DNA from: Mucilaginibacter sp.
GTDB lineage: Bacteria > Bacteroidota > Bacteroidia > Sphingobacteriales > Sphingobacteriaceae
NCBI GenBank assembly: GCA_030445275.1
Contig: JAUCSE010000031.1
Span: 1 to 64,000 of the forward strand
DNA length: 64,000 bases
Reading direction: 5' to 3'
Part shown: positions 31,967 to 40,014 of the stretch, one piece after another
Numbering within the stretch: position 1 is the stretch's first letter
Layout of the letters: each line of letters opens with the position of its first letter
The notes under the pieces: model-generated
Seen by the model: the letters and a program-made list of their open reading frames with translations, nothing else
Told to the model about the DNA's origin: nothing
Databases searched by the model: none
Translations under genes and position numbers: made by a program

Positions 31967-32860
31967 TCAGGCTGATTGTCTTTTATCGCCAACCAGGTTA
32001 CGCATAAATCTTTTACGGTAATTGAGCGGACTCAAATTCATTTTGGCCTTAAACATTTTGTAAAAATGCGATACATCACCAAAACCACTTTCGAACGATA
32101 TCTCGGATATAGGCTTATCGGTTTGCACCAGTTGTTGTATGGCGTAATTTAACCGGTACTCAATAATGGTTTCCATAAACGTTTTGCGGGTTACTTTTTT
32201 AAAGTATTTACAAAACGCATTGGTGGTCATGTTAGCTATACTCGCGGCGGCATCCAACGAAACCTGTTTCCTGAAATTTTCAACAAGATAAGCCAATACC
32301 GGGTTTATACGCTCGCGCTCGGTTAGGGTACGTTCGGCAATTATCCGGTGCTGATCAAGCAGTATATACTCATCTGATGATGCCATACGCTCCAATACCT
32401 CCAACAGGCATATCAGTATCCTGAAGTTACTTTTTTCTTCAACAAGCTCTAATAACAGTTTACTTACTTCGGCCTGGGTATCTGAGTGAAATAAAATCCC
32501 GCTGCCGCTTTTTTGAAAAAGCTGCTTAATATGCTGTAATTCAAATTTATTGAAAAACTCATCGCCCAAAAAAGCATCATTAAACTGAATAACAATGGCG
32601 CTGGCATCGGCAGGCATTACTTCGCCTGGCTCCAGTTTCCAACAGTGCGGCAGGTTTGGTCCAAGCAATACCAGATCGCCTGAAACAAAATCCTCCATAT
32701 GGCTGCCAACATACCGTTTACCGCTACCTTTTATAACGCACGTTAGTTCATATTCATCATGAAAATGGTAAGGGGCATCAAATGCCAGTTTATCAAATTT
32801 CCTGACAAGGAATGATTGACTGTTTGCGGGTTGAAGTACTTCGTACGAGGCCTTGATCAT
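31967..32860 (-). CDS. AraC-family transcriptional regulator with cupin domain
   Basis: 297 residues. The N-terminal part is a cupin sensor (FDAPYHFHDEYELTCVIKGSGKRYVGSHMEDFVSGDLVLLGPNLPHCW, about 25-72). The C-terminal ~100 residues form the double helix-turn-helix: VSLDAAASIANMTTNAFCKYFKKVTRKTFMETIIEYRLNYA and ISEISFESGFGDVSHFYKMFKAKMNLSPLNYRKRF. Such regulators bind a small ligand in the cupin. The gene is divergent from a phytanoyl-CoA dioxygenase-like enzyme, with a 127-bp shared control region, so it probably controls that gene. It converges with the response regulator, with only 12 bp between their ends. Confidence 0.92.
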   Translation of the reverse strand: MIKASYEVLQPANSQSFLVRKFDKLAFDAPYHFHDEYELTCVIKGSGKRYVGSHMEDFVSGDLVLLGPNLPHCWKLEPGEVMPADASAIVIQFNDAFLGDEFFNKFELQHIKQLFQKSGSGILFHSDTQAEVSKLLLELVEEKSNFRILICLLEVLERMASSDEYILLDQHRIIAERTLTERERINPVLAYLVENFRKQVSLDAAASIANMTTNAFCKYFKKVTRKTFMETIIEYRLNYAIQQLVQTDKPISEISFESGFGDVSHFYKMFKAKMNLSPLNYRKRFMRNLVGDKRQSA

Positions 32861-32987
32861 TGCATATATTAATATAAAAAATAAATATAAGTTAAATATA
32901 AGATAAAATACCCCATAAATATGCCACTCATACTATTTTTTTTATTTTAAAGATAAGCTTCCTTTAAAAAATAAACCAAAAAAAATT

Positions 32988-33809
32988 ATGAATACGCAGT
33001 CACCCTATTTGCCTGAGTTAGATAGTTTTAAAAAATTGCCTGAAGAAGTCATTCAGGAGTTCGGCCAGAAGGGGCATACACTTATTAAAAATGTGCTTTC
33101 AAAGCATGAAATAGAGGCCTACAGACCTGTAATTGTGGATGCGACGAACAGATACAATACCGAAAAACGCAAGCTACAGGAAAGGGATACTTATGGTAAA
33201 GCTTTTTTGCAGATCATGAATTTATGGCGGGTTGATACCGATAGTAAAAAGTTTGTTACATCCAGGCGTTTGGCAAAAATAGCTGCCGATTTAATGGGGG
33301 TTAAAAATGTAAGACTGTATCATGACCAGGCCTTGTTTAAAGAACCAGGCGGAGGTCCTACACCATGGCATCAGGATCAATACTACTGGCCAATTGACAC
33401 CAACAACACCGTAACCATGTGGATGCCCCTGGTTGATATTGATGTGGAGATGGGTATGCTCACCTTCGCCTCAGGATCATACGTTAACGGGGCGATTTTT
33501 AACCATGAGATTTCTGATGAGTCTGAAACCTTATTTGATGATTATGTGAAGGAAAAACAGTTTGCCATTAGCAGGGCTAAAACCATGAAAGCCGGCGATG
33601 CCACCTGGCACCGTGGTTTTACCATACATAACGCCCCCGGTAATAACTCCGATAAAATGCGCGAGGTGATGACCATTATTTATGTGGCCGATGGCGCCCG
33701 TATTACACCCCACAAAAACGAATGGCAAAAGAACGACCATGAAAAATGGCTAATGGGTAAACCCATTGGCGGGCTTATTGATTCGGAGTTGAATCCGAGG
33801 TTGCTGTGA
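32988..33809 (+). CDS. Phytanoyl-CoA dioxygenase (PhyH) family Fe(II)/2-oxoglutarate enzyme
   Basis: 273 residues. The iron-binding HxD is in TPWHQDQYYW (about residues 123-132). The distal His is in TWHRGFTIHNAPGNNS (about 205-220), with the 2-oxoglutarate-binding Arg expected in MREVMTIIYV just after. The opening GQKGHTLIKNVLSKHEIEAYRPVIVDA is the usual PhyH N-terminus. Enzymes of this group hydroxylate varied small molecules, and the substrate cannot be read here. It is divergent from an AraC/cupin regulator, a layout common for inducible catabolic enzymes. It is followed by a palindromic repeat and then the convergent egt operon. Confidence 0.88.
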   Translation: MNTQSPYLPELDSFKKLPEEVIQEFGQKGHTLIKNVLSKHEIEAYRPVIVDATNRYNTEKRKLQERDTYGKAFLQIMNLWRVDTDSKKFVTSRRLAKIAADLMGVKNVRLYHDQALFKEPGGGPTPWHQDQYYWPIDTNNTVTMWMPLVDIDVEMGMLTFASGSYVNGAIFNHEISDESETLFDDYVKEKQFAISRAKTMKAGDATWHRGFTIHNAPGNNSDKMREVMTIIYVADGARITPHKNEWQKNDHEKWLMGKPIGGLIDSELNPRLL

Positions 33810-33812
33810 TTG

Positions 33813-33934
33813 TTGTCTGAACCGGGATTTCAAGAATTAAGGGATTAACATGATTTTTCTTAAATAATAAAGAACTCGGGCAATCCCTTAATCCTTGAAA
33901 TCCCGGTTCAGACAAAAAATCCCGGTTCAGACAA
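33813..33934. repeat. TTGTCTGAACCGGGATTTCAAG palindromic element with a third arm copy
   Basis: The left arm TTGTCTGAACCGGGATTTCAAG..TTAAGGGATT is matched by AATCCCTTAATCCTTGAAATCCCGGTTCAGACAA. A further AATCCCGGTTCAGACAA follows as a tandem copy of the right arm end. Relatives start at about 703 and 2287 (TTTTGTCTGAACC). It ends 3 bp from the egtD stop codon. Confidence 0.88.
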
Positions 33935-33937
33935 CGG

Positions 33938-34930
33938 TTATGCAGCCATCCAAATGGCATCAATAAACCATTTTTTGGTGTCAAAAAACTGGCCGACCGG
34001 CACAAAACCAGCATTTATAGCTATCTGATCGGTTTGCATAATGGTGAACTTCTGGGAAATCTCCATGTAAATGTATTCGTCTTTTAAAAACGATATGGTT
34101 TCCTTGCCATTGATGGTTACCTGCTGGTCTTGCAAACTGATGAGATAGCTTTTGCATGCACCAGATTCAGGATCATAGGTAGGATAATGGTCAAACTTGC
34201 TGATATCAAAATTTGAGTTCAGCTCCCTGTTAATGCGCTCCAACAGGTTCAAGTTAAATCTTTTGGTAATGCCTCCTTTATCGTTATAAGCAGCCAGCAC
34301 AATTTTCGGATCTTTCTTAAGGTCCATACCAATCAGCGCCATATCCCCCTCAGACAGGTGCTTGCGCAGTTCGCGGCAAAACTCAATGGCATCGTTTACA
34401 GGCATGTTGCCAATGTTCGATCCTAAGAATAACACCACTTTACGCTTTGATGAAATCGACGCAGCTTTTGTAAGCATGTCAAAGTACTCGCCGTTAAGGC
34501 CGGTAATTTTGATGCCAGGCAAGGTAACAGGCAATGATATATTGAGGTATGATATTACATTTTCAGAAATATCAATAGGCAGATAAGTAAAATCGGCCTT
34601 TTTCTCAAGCAGGTACTTAAGCAGGTAGGTTGATTTGGTGGCATCACCCGCACCCAGTTCAATCAGGTCAAAAGCATCCCCATCAGCAATAATAGCCTCG
34701 CCAAGCTCTGCCGTTTTTTCCGAAAATATTTCCAGTTCACAATCGGTTGGATAATATTCAGGACTGTTCATCAGCTCCTGGAAAAGTTTATCGCCATTGG
34801 CATCATAAAAATATTTTGAATTTAAACGCTTAGGGGTTGATCTTAACCCGGCTATAACATCATTATAAAACAGGTCGTTCTTTGCTTTTAATGAGTCGTT
34901 CAATTCCGTTTGTGCTAAGGTTGAGTCCAT
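33938..34930 (-). CDS. egtD: L-histidine N-alpha-methyltransferase EgtD
   Basis: 330 residues, the usual EgtD length. The family signature is complete: GLRSTPKRLNSKYFYDANGDKLFQELMNSPEYYPTDCELEIF (about 28-69), with the SAM motif ELGAGDATKSTYLL (about 91-104). VVLFLGSNIGNMPVNDA and GMDLKKDPKIVLAAYND follow. The histidine-binding region TNRIN-like YFDM and the C-terminal EISQKFTIMQTDQIAINAGF are also present. It trimethylates histidine to hercynine, the first step of ergothioneine synthesis. It is the last gene of a six-gene minus-strand operon and lies 23 bp after egtB, which uses hercynine. Confidence 0.95.
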   Translation of the reverse strand: MDSTLAQTELNDSLKAKNDLFYNDVIAGLRSTPKRLNSKYFYDANGDKLFQELMNSPEYYPTDCELEIFSEKTAELGEAIIADGDAFDLIELGAGDATKSTYLLKYLLEKKADFTYLPIDISENVISYLNISLPVTLPGIKITGLNGEYFDMLTKAASISSKRKVVLFLGSNIGNMPVNDAIEFCRELRKHLSEGDMALIGMDLKKDPKIVLAAYNDKGGITKRFNLNLLERINRELNSNFDISKFDHYPTYDPESGACKSYLISLQDQQVTINGKETISFLKDEYIYMEISQKFTIMQTDQIAINAGFVPVGQFFDTKKWFIDAIWMAA

Positions 34931-34953
34931 GTCTTCCTAAATATTTGTTGCAA

Positions 34954-36102
34954 TTACCTTGCAAGCCTTATGCCAGTAAATTGCCAGCGTAAATTTGTCT
35001 GAAAAAAATTGCGGTAAGTAATACGGCTATGCCCCGGCGATGTAGCCTCTGACGCGCCGCGCAGTACCTTTTGATTTACCATGAATTTGCCATTATACTC
35101 GCCAATAGCGCCCGGCGCCTTGGCAAAGCCCGGATAAGGCAGGTACGAGCTTTCTGTCCACTCCCAGCTTTTGCCCCAGCTAAACTTTGTTGCGGCAGCC
35201 TCCCACTCAAACTCGGTAGGCAACCGGAGGCCCTTCCATGAGGCATAGGCATAAGCCTCAAAATAACTGATATGGCATACCGGATTATTTAAATGAAGCG
35301 GCTCCAGGCCATGAAAAGTATAGTTGTTCCATTCGCCATCAATTAAATGCCAGTAAAGCGGCGCCTCTACCTGGTTGGTTTTAACCCAGTCCCAGCCTTC
35401 GGCATGCCAGTGGCGAAAATCATGATAACCACCGCTGTTTATAAATTCCAGGTATTCGGCATTGGTAACCAGATTCGGGCTTATTTCATAGGCATTTAAA
35501 TACACCTTATGGCGATTAAGCTCATTATCAAAACAAAAGCCTTCGCCCTCAAAACCTACCTCATAAACCCCTTCATTCACCTTAATAAACTCCGGATCTA
35601 CCGCTTGCACCTTTGTCGACACATAGCTTGTGGAATATGCCGGAAACAGGGGATTATGCCCTAAAATGTATTTGATATCGGTTAATAAAAGCTCCTGGTG
35701 TTGTTCTTCGTGGTTAAAGCCCAGAATGATGAGTTCCTTAACATCATCGGCAGGTTCCGCACTCAGAAACTTTTCCATAGCCTCATCAACATATGCCCGG
35801 TACTGATAAATATCATTAACGGTTGGTCTGCTTAAATTCCCCCTGTCTGTACGGATCACGCGGTTGCCAACGGTTTCGTAATAACTGTTAAATACGTAAT
35901 TGTAGTTTGAATTAAACTCCTCATAGCCCATAAAATAGGGTTTCAGGATAAAAGTTTCGAAAAACCAGGTGGTGTGCCCGATATGCCATTTAGGCGGACT
36001 AACATCAACCACAGGCTGTACCACGTAGTCTTCTGTTTGCAAAGGGCTGCAAATGTACTCCGTACGCTGGCGAACTTTTTTATAACGATCAACTAAATTC
36101 AT
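34954..36102 (-). CDS. egtB: Ergothioneine synthesis sulfoxide synthase EgtB
   Basis: 382 residues. The N-terminal DinB_2 domain carries the iron site: His43 in WHIGHTTWFFE, and His131 and His135 in FNHEEQHQE. The C-terminal FGE-sulfatase-like domain starts near residue 160 (EVGFEGEGFCFDNELNRHKVYLN) and contains LRLPTEFEWEAAA, GKSWEWTES and VLRGASEAT, with RNFFQTNLRWQFTGIRLAR at the end. EgtB oxidatively couples hercynine to a thiol to give a sulfoxide. No EgtC (glutamine-amidotransferase) is encoded nearby, so this may be the type that uses cysteine directly and not gamma-glutamylcysteine; that is inference. The gene is 4 bp after the transporter permease and was probably acquired as part of the same operon. 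Confidence 0.95.
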   Translation of the reverse strand: MNLVDRYKKVRQRTEYICSPLQTEDYVVQPVVDVSPPKWHIGHTTWFFETFILKPYFMGYEEFNSNYNYVFNSYYETVGNRVIRTDRGNLSRPTVNDIYQYRAYVDEAMEKFLSAEPADDVKELIILGFNHEEQHQELLLTDIKYILGHNPLFPAYSTSYVSTKVQAVDPEFIKVNEGVYEVGFEGEGFCFDNELNRHKVYLNAYEISPNLVTNAEYLEFINSGGYHDFRHWHAEGWDWVKTNQVEAPLYWHLIDGEWNNYTFHGLEPLHLNNPVCHISYFEAYAYASWKGLRLPTEFEWEAAATKFSWGKSWEWTESSYLPYPGFAKAPGAIGEYNGKFMVNQKVLRGASEATSPGHSRITYRNFFQTNLRWQFTGIRLAR

Positions 36103-36106
36103 GAAA

Positions 36107-37678
36107 CTACTTACTATTCAAATACCGTTTGAGGCTTGAAATTGTTTTAATATTTAAGCTTTTTGCCTGCTGCTCCCGCATCATTAAAGCATAGGCATTA
36201 TTAAACCCAATGGGTTTTAACCACTTTATCTGGTATCTTTTTTTAAACTCCTGCTGCACATAATTGTAAGTGCTGTCCTTATTTTTTGTTACCTCCGTAA
36301 TGATTTTTGGCGATGCCTGTAATATGGCCAGCAAGCCAGTACCTGTGTATTCCGGATAAAAATCAATCTGATCATTTGTCAAGGCATCAAAGCAAATTTT
36401 GGTACCTCCTAAGCCCGTTTTTGTTGATACATTATAATTGGTATATCCCTTTATCAGCATGCTGTATATGTTGGCCAGTATATATTGCTCGCCAAATATT
36501 TTTGAGCCAATACGCACTATCCCTCCATTCCCTTCACGCGATGTTTTCCAAAGCTTATGTACTACCAAAAAATCTTTGGCCACACGTTCCGGGCTTTGGT
36601 GAAGATAATCAGTACGGTAATTTAAATCGGTCATCACGGAATCATTTATTTTACCGGAGAGCAGATTTAGTGTTTTTTCGAGCTCAGGGAATTTCCGGAG
36701 CGCATCTTCGCGCACGATAGGCGCTGCATAATAGGGTGGGAATATACCTTTATCGTCATCCAAAACAACCAAACCGTATGCCTTCAAACGCCCATCGGTT
36801 GAGTAGCCGCTGATCACATCCAGTTGTTTTTCATAAGCCGCTTTATACATCACCGCATCGCTGATCACAATGGTGTGGATCTTTAGTCCGTATTTGCTCT
36901 CCAAACCCAGGTTGCCATCCTGCCGGCCCATAAACTCGGGCGTAAAGCCTGCGGTAAGTTTACCACCATAAGCCGATGGAATAAAATAAAGGGACGACAG
37001 TAAAAAAAGCAAAACTGGTAAAGCATAAGCTACACGTCTGACTTTTTTAAAGTTGAGTTTTTGTATCAGCGATAGCAGAAAATCAAAAATAATAGCCAGC
37101 AACGCGGCCGGAATAGCCCCAGCCAGTATCATGTTGGTATTGTTAAGCGATATACCACCGAATATAAACTCGCCCAGGCCACCTGCGGCTATGTATGATG
37201 CCAGTGTTGCTACACCAACATTGATCACCGTAGCGGTACGGATACCGGCCAAAATCACGGGCATAGCCAGGGGCAGCTCCACCTTGAACAATATTTGCCA
37301 CTTACTCATACCCATAGCCACGGCGGCCTCCTTCACCGATGCATCAACACCGGTAATACCTGTATAGGTATTGCGGATGATGGGGAGCAGCGCGTACAGC
37401 AGCAGAGCAACAATAGCGGGCTTAGCGCCAATACCTAATATGGGTATCATAAAACCAAGCAGGGCAATACTTGGTATGGTTTGCAATATACCGGCAACAC
37501 CCAAAACCGACCCTGATAGTTTTTTTTTACGGGCGATGAAAATACCCAGCGGCAAACCAATAAGTACCGCAATAAAAAGCGATATAAAGGTAAGCCCTAT
37601 ATGCTGCAGGGTTTGTACGGCAAGCTTATCTGATTGCTGCTGCATAAACTCCAACAAGGTTTGCTGACGCTCATTCAT
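36107..37678 (-). CDS. Fused ABC permease / substrate-binding protein, EgtU/OpuBC-like, with permuted binding domain
   Basis: 523 residues. Residues 20-235 form a five- or six-helix permease with the EAA loop KEAAVAMGMSKWQILFKVELPLAMPVILAG (about 116-145), as in the OpuC/glycine-betaine type. From 238 the binding domain runs through PEFMGRQDGNLGLESKYGLK, VISGYSTDGRLKAYGLVVLDDDK, FPPYYAAPIVRE (to ~377). Only then comes IVRIGSKIFGEQYILANIY, GLGGTKICFDALTNDQIDFYPEYTGTG, KWLKPIGFNNAYALMM (386-523). In canonical OpuBC-type proteins these two halves are in the opposite order. Fused proteins of this class include EgtU, an ergothioneine importer. Its place between egtB and its own ATPase supports ergothioneine (or a betaine precursor such as hercynine) as ligand. 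Confidence 0.88.
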   Translation of the reverse strand: MNERQQTLLEFMQQQSDKLAVQTLQHIGLTFISLFIAVLIGLPLGIFIARKKKLSGSVLGVAGILQTIPSIALLGFMIPILGIGAKPAIVALLLYALLPIIRNTYTGITGVDASVKEAAVAMGMSKWQILFKVELPLAMPVILAGIRTATVINVGVATLASYIAAGGLGEFIFGGISLNNTNMILAGAIPAALLAIIFDFLLSLIQKLNFKKVRRVAYALPVLLFLLSSLYFIPSAYGGKLTAGFTPEFMGRQDGNLGLESKYGLKIHTIVISDAVMYKAAYEKQLDVISGYSTDGRLKAYGLVVLDDDKGIFPPYYAAPIVREDALRKFPELEKTLNLLSGKINDSVMTDLNYRTDYLHQSPERVAKDFLVVHKLWKTSREGNGGIVRIGSKIFGEQYILANIYSMLIKGYTNYNVSTKTGLGGTKICFDALTNDQIDFYPEYTGTGLLAILQASPKIITEVTKNKDSTYNYVQQEFKKRYQIKWLKPIGFNNAYALMMREQQAKSLNIKTISSLKRYLNSK

Positions 37679-38628
37679 GCCTGTTTGTTTTTATATTGAT
37701 TAAAAGCCGACATGAGCTGCTCAAAACCAATGGTTTTTATTTCGTTTTGCTCATTCCTGATATCAATAGTTTCGGCATTATGAAAGCGGAGCAGCTCCAA
37801 AGCCGACCATATATCGGTATTTGCCGGTAGGGCATGAGCCTTATCTTTTTGATGATCTGGCAGCAAGGGCCACAGATCTATGAGTTTGATGGCCTTAAAT
37901 TCCAATTGCAAACGCTGATCCTCTAAAAAATCTTTCACAAACTTATTGGCGGGTTTAAACAACAGATCGGCAGGGGTGCCTGATTGTATGATCGTGCCTT
38001 TATCCATAAGGCATATCCTGTTACCCAGTTCAAAGGCTTCCTGCACATCGTGGGTAACCATGATAATGGTTTTCCGTGTCAGCTCATCCAACGCTTTAAA
38101 CTCCTTTTGAATATTGGCCCGGGTAACATTATCCAATGCGCCAAAAGGTTCGTCCATCAACAAAACCGGCGGATCAGATACCAATGCCCTCGCCAAACCA
38201 ATCCGCTGCTGCTGGCCACCACTTAATTCATTGGGATAAACGTGCAGGTAATCGGCGGTCAGATGCAGCTTTTCCATCAGTTCGGCCGTGCGATTTTCGG
38301 TTTTCTTTTTATCCCATTTTAGTAGATTGGGTACAATGGCAATGTTTTCGGCTACTGTATAATGCGGAAACAGACCATTGTTTTGCAATACATAACCAAT
38401 GCTTCGCCGCAAGGTTTCAGGTTGCTCATCAGCAATATTTTTACCGTTAATGAAAATATTACCGCTGGTGGGTTCTATCAACCGGTTTATCATTTTAAGC
38501 GTTGTGGTTTTGCCGCAACCGCTGGTACCCAGCAATATCAGGTTTTCCTGCTCCTGAACCTCAAACGAGATCGAATCAACCGCCTTAGTTTTACCAAAAT
38601 GTTTGCTTACACTATCAACCTTTATCAT
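37675..38628 (-). CDS. ABC transporter ATPase, EgtV/OpuCA-like
   Basis: 317 residues. Walker A GTSGCGKTTT (about 33-42), Q-loop VLQNNGLFPHYTV, signature LSGGQQQRIGLARAL (about 134-148), Walker B VLLMDEPFGALD (about 155-166) and the switch His in MVTHDVQEA are all intact. The C-terminal ~90 residues (from KFVKDFLEDQRLQLEF) hold a degenerate regulatory segment where OpuCA has CBS domains; only one weak CBS-like unit (NAETIDIRNEQNEIKTIGFEQLMSAF) can be seen. It overlaps the permease start by 4 bp and touches the reductase stop by 1 bp, so all three should be translated together. It powers the adjacent transporter. Confidence 0.9.
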   Translation of the reverse strand: MIKVDSVSKHFGKTKAVDSISFEVQEQENLILLGTSGCGKTTTLKMINRLIEPTSGNIFINGKNIADEQPETLRRSIGYVLQNNGLFPHYTVAENIAIVPNLLKWDKKKTENRTAELMEKLHLTADYLHVYPNELSGGQQQRIGLARALVSDPPVLLMDEPFGALDNVTRANIQKEFKALDELTRKTIIMVTHDVQEAFELGNRICLMDKGTIIQSGTPADLLFKPANKFVKDFLEDQRLQLEFKAIKLIDLWPLLPDHQKDKAHALPANTDIWSALELLRFHNAETIDIRNEQNEIKTIGFEQLMSAFNQYKNKQA

Positions 38629-40013
38629 TAATCCTCCAGGGTCATAAACAGGTTATTCAATGATTCGGAATACAGCGGATGCGCAAATACACAATACCGT
38701 ATTCGATCATAAGTAATGCCGCCCTCCATGGCCATTTGTAGTACGGTCATGATTTCGCCACCTTCGGGACCTAACACGGCCACGCCCAATATCTTTTTGG
38801 TTTTTATATCAACAATAGCCTTCATAAATCCACGGGTATCTCCGGTTTCAATAGCCCTGGCCACGTGTGCCATGGGCAATTTCGCAACCTTGTAATTCAG
38901 ACCCTTTTCCTTAGCTTCTGTTTCGCTGATCCCTATCCTGCCCAGTTGCGGGTCGGTGAACATACAATAGGGCACAGGTCTATCGTTTATATTCAGGTTT
39001 TGCTTTTCGATCAGGTTACGATAAACAATGGTATAATCGTTATAAGAAATATGCGTAAACGCCGGACCGCCTTTTACATCGCCTAAAGCATAGATACCAG
39101 GGGCAGTAGTTTCCAACTTATCGTTTACTTTAATATTCCCCTTTTCATCGGTATCGATGCCTGCTATTGGCAGGTTCAGTGCTTCAGTTTGTGGGGTGCG
39201 ACCAACCGCGACCAATACATGCGAGCATTTGATCTTTTTTTCTTCGCCATTGGCTGATACGGTAACTGTTATTTTTCCACCTGTATTCTGCTTAAATTTA
39301 GTGGGCTTAGCATTGGCGTGTATTGTTATCTTCTCTGCTTCCAATATCTTCAGCATTTCGGCAGAGATATCTTCGTCCTCATGAAATACTATCCGCGATG
39401 ATTTTTCCAATATGGTAACCTTACTGCCAAACCTGCGGAACATTTGCCCAAACTCCAGTCCGATGTAATTGCCACCCAGCACCAGTAAGTGTTCGGGGAC
39501 ATAGTCAAGGTCAAGTATGGTGGTTGAGTTAAGGTAGTCAATATCACTTAACCCTTCAATTTCAGGAATAAAGGGTTTTGCACCGGGGTTTAAAAATATA
39601 AGATCGGCTTGTAATACCTGTTTTTTGCCATCGTTAAGATTTACTGAAATAGTTTTATCGCCGGTAAAAGTAGCTTCGCCAAACAGTACATCCAGATTCT
39701 TTGTTTTTTCGGCCGCGTGTAAACCACCGTTTCTTGACCGCAGCACAATCTCGTCCTTACGCTTTTTTATTTGCGGCATATTTACCGAGAAACGTTTAAC
39801 AGGCACGCCTAATTCACTGCTTTTACCAGCCATATAAGCGGCCTTTGCCGATGCCACCCAGGTTTTGGTAGGTGTACAACCATCATTTACACAGGTACCG
39901 CCATAAAACCGTTTTTCAATGATCACGGTTTTTTTACCTGCCATCGCTAGCTTTTTGGCCAGCGGAGCGCCGGCCTGACCGGCACCTATGATAATGGCAT
40001 CGTATTTTTTCAT
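38628..40013 (-). CDS. FAD-dependent pyridine nucleotide-disulfide oxidoreductase of the egt operon
   Basis: 461 residues. FAD motif IIIGAGQAGAPLAKKLA (about 7-23), redox-active pair Cys41 and Cys46 in GGTCVNDGCTPTKT, NAD motif LVLGGNYIGLEFGQMFRRFGSKVTILE (about 177-203), second FAD motif YALGDVKGG near 308, and the C-terminal catalytic base in FAHPLYSESLN are all present. Databases commonly call such proteins mercuric reductase, but the C-terminal vicinal Cys pair and the N-terminal HMA domain of MerA are absent and no mer genes are near. Its place inside an ergothioneine operon makes a thiol-disulfide role likely, perhaps reducing ergothioneine disulfide or a mixed disulfide. The substrate is not shown by sequence. 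Confidence 0.88.
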   Translation of the reverse strand: MKKYDAIIIGAGQAGAPLAKKLAMAGKKTVIIEKRFYGGTCVNDGCTPTKTWVASAKAAYMAGKSSELGVPVKRFSVNMPQIKKRKDEIVLRSRNGGLHAAEKTKNLDVLFGEATFTGDKTISVNLNDGKKQVLQADLIFLNPGAKPFIPEIEGLSDIDYLNSTTILDLDYVPEHLLVLGGNYIGLEFGQMFRRFGSKVTILEKSSRIVFHEDEDISAEMLKILEAEKITIHANAKPTKFKQNTGGKITVTVSANGEEKKIKCSHVLVAVGRTPQTEALNLPIAGIDTDEKGNIKVNDKLETTAPGIYALGDVKGGPAFTHISYNDYTIVYRNLIEKQNLNINDRPVPYCMFTDPQLGRIGISETEAKEKGLNYKVAKLPMAHVARAIETGDTRGFMKAIVDIKTKKILGVAVLGPEGGEIMTVLQMAMEGGITYDRIRYCVFAHPLYSESLNNLFMTLED

Positions 40014-40014
40014 A

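Noticed and set aside
38628-40013. Mercuric reductase
   Set aside because: Only the general disulfide-reductase motifs are present; the MerA C-terminal cysteine pair, HMA domain and any mer genes are missing.
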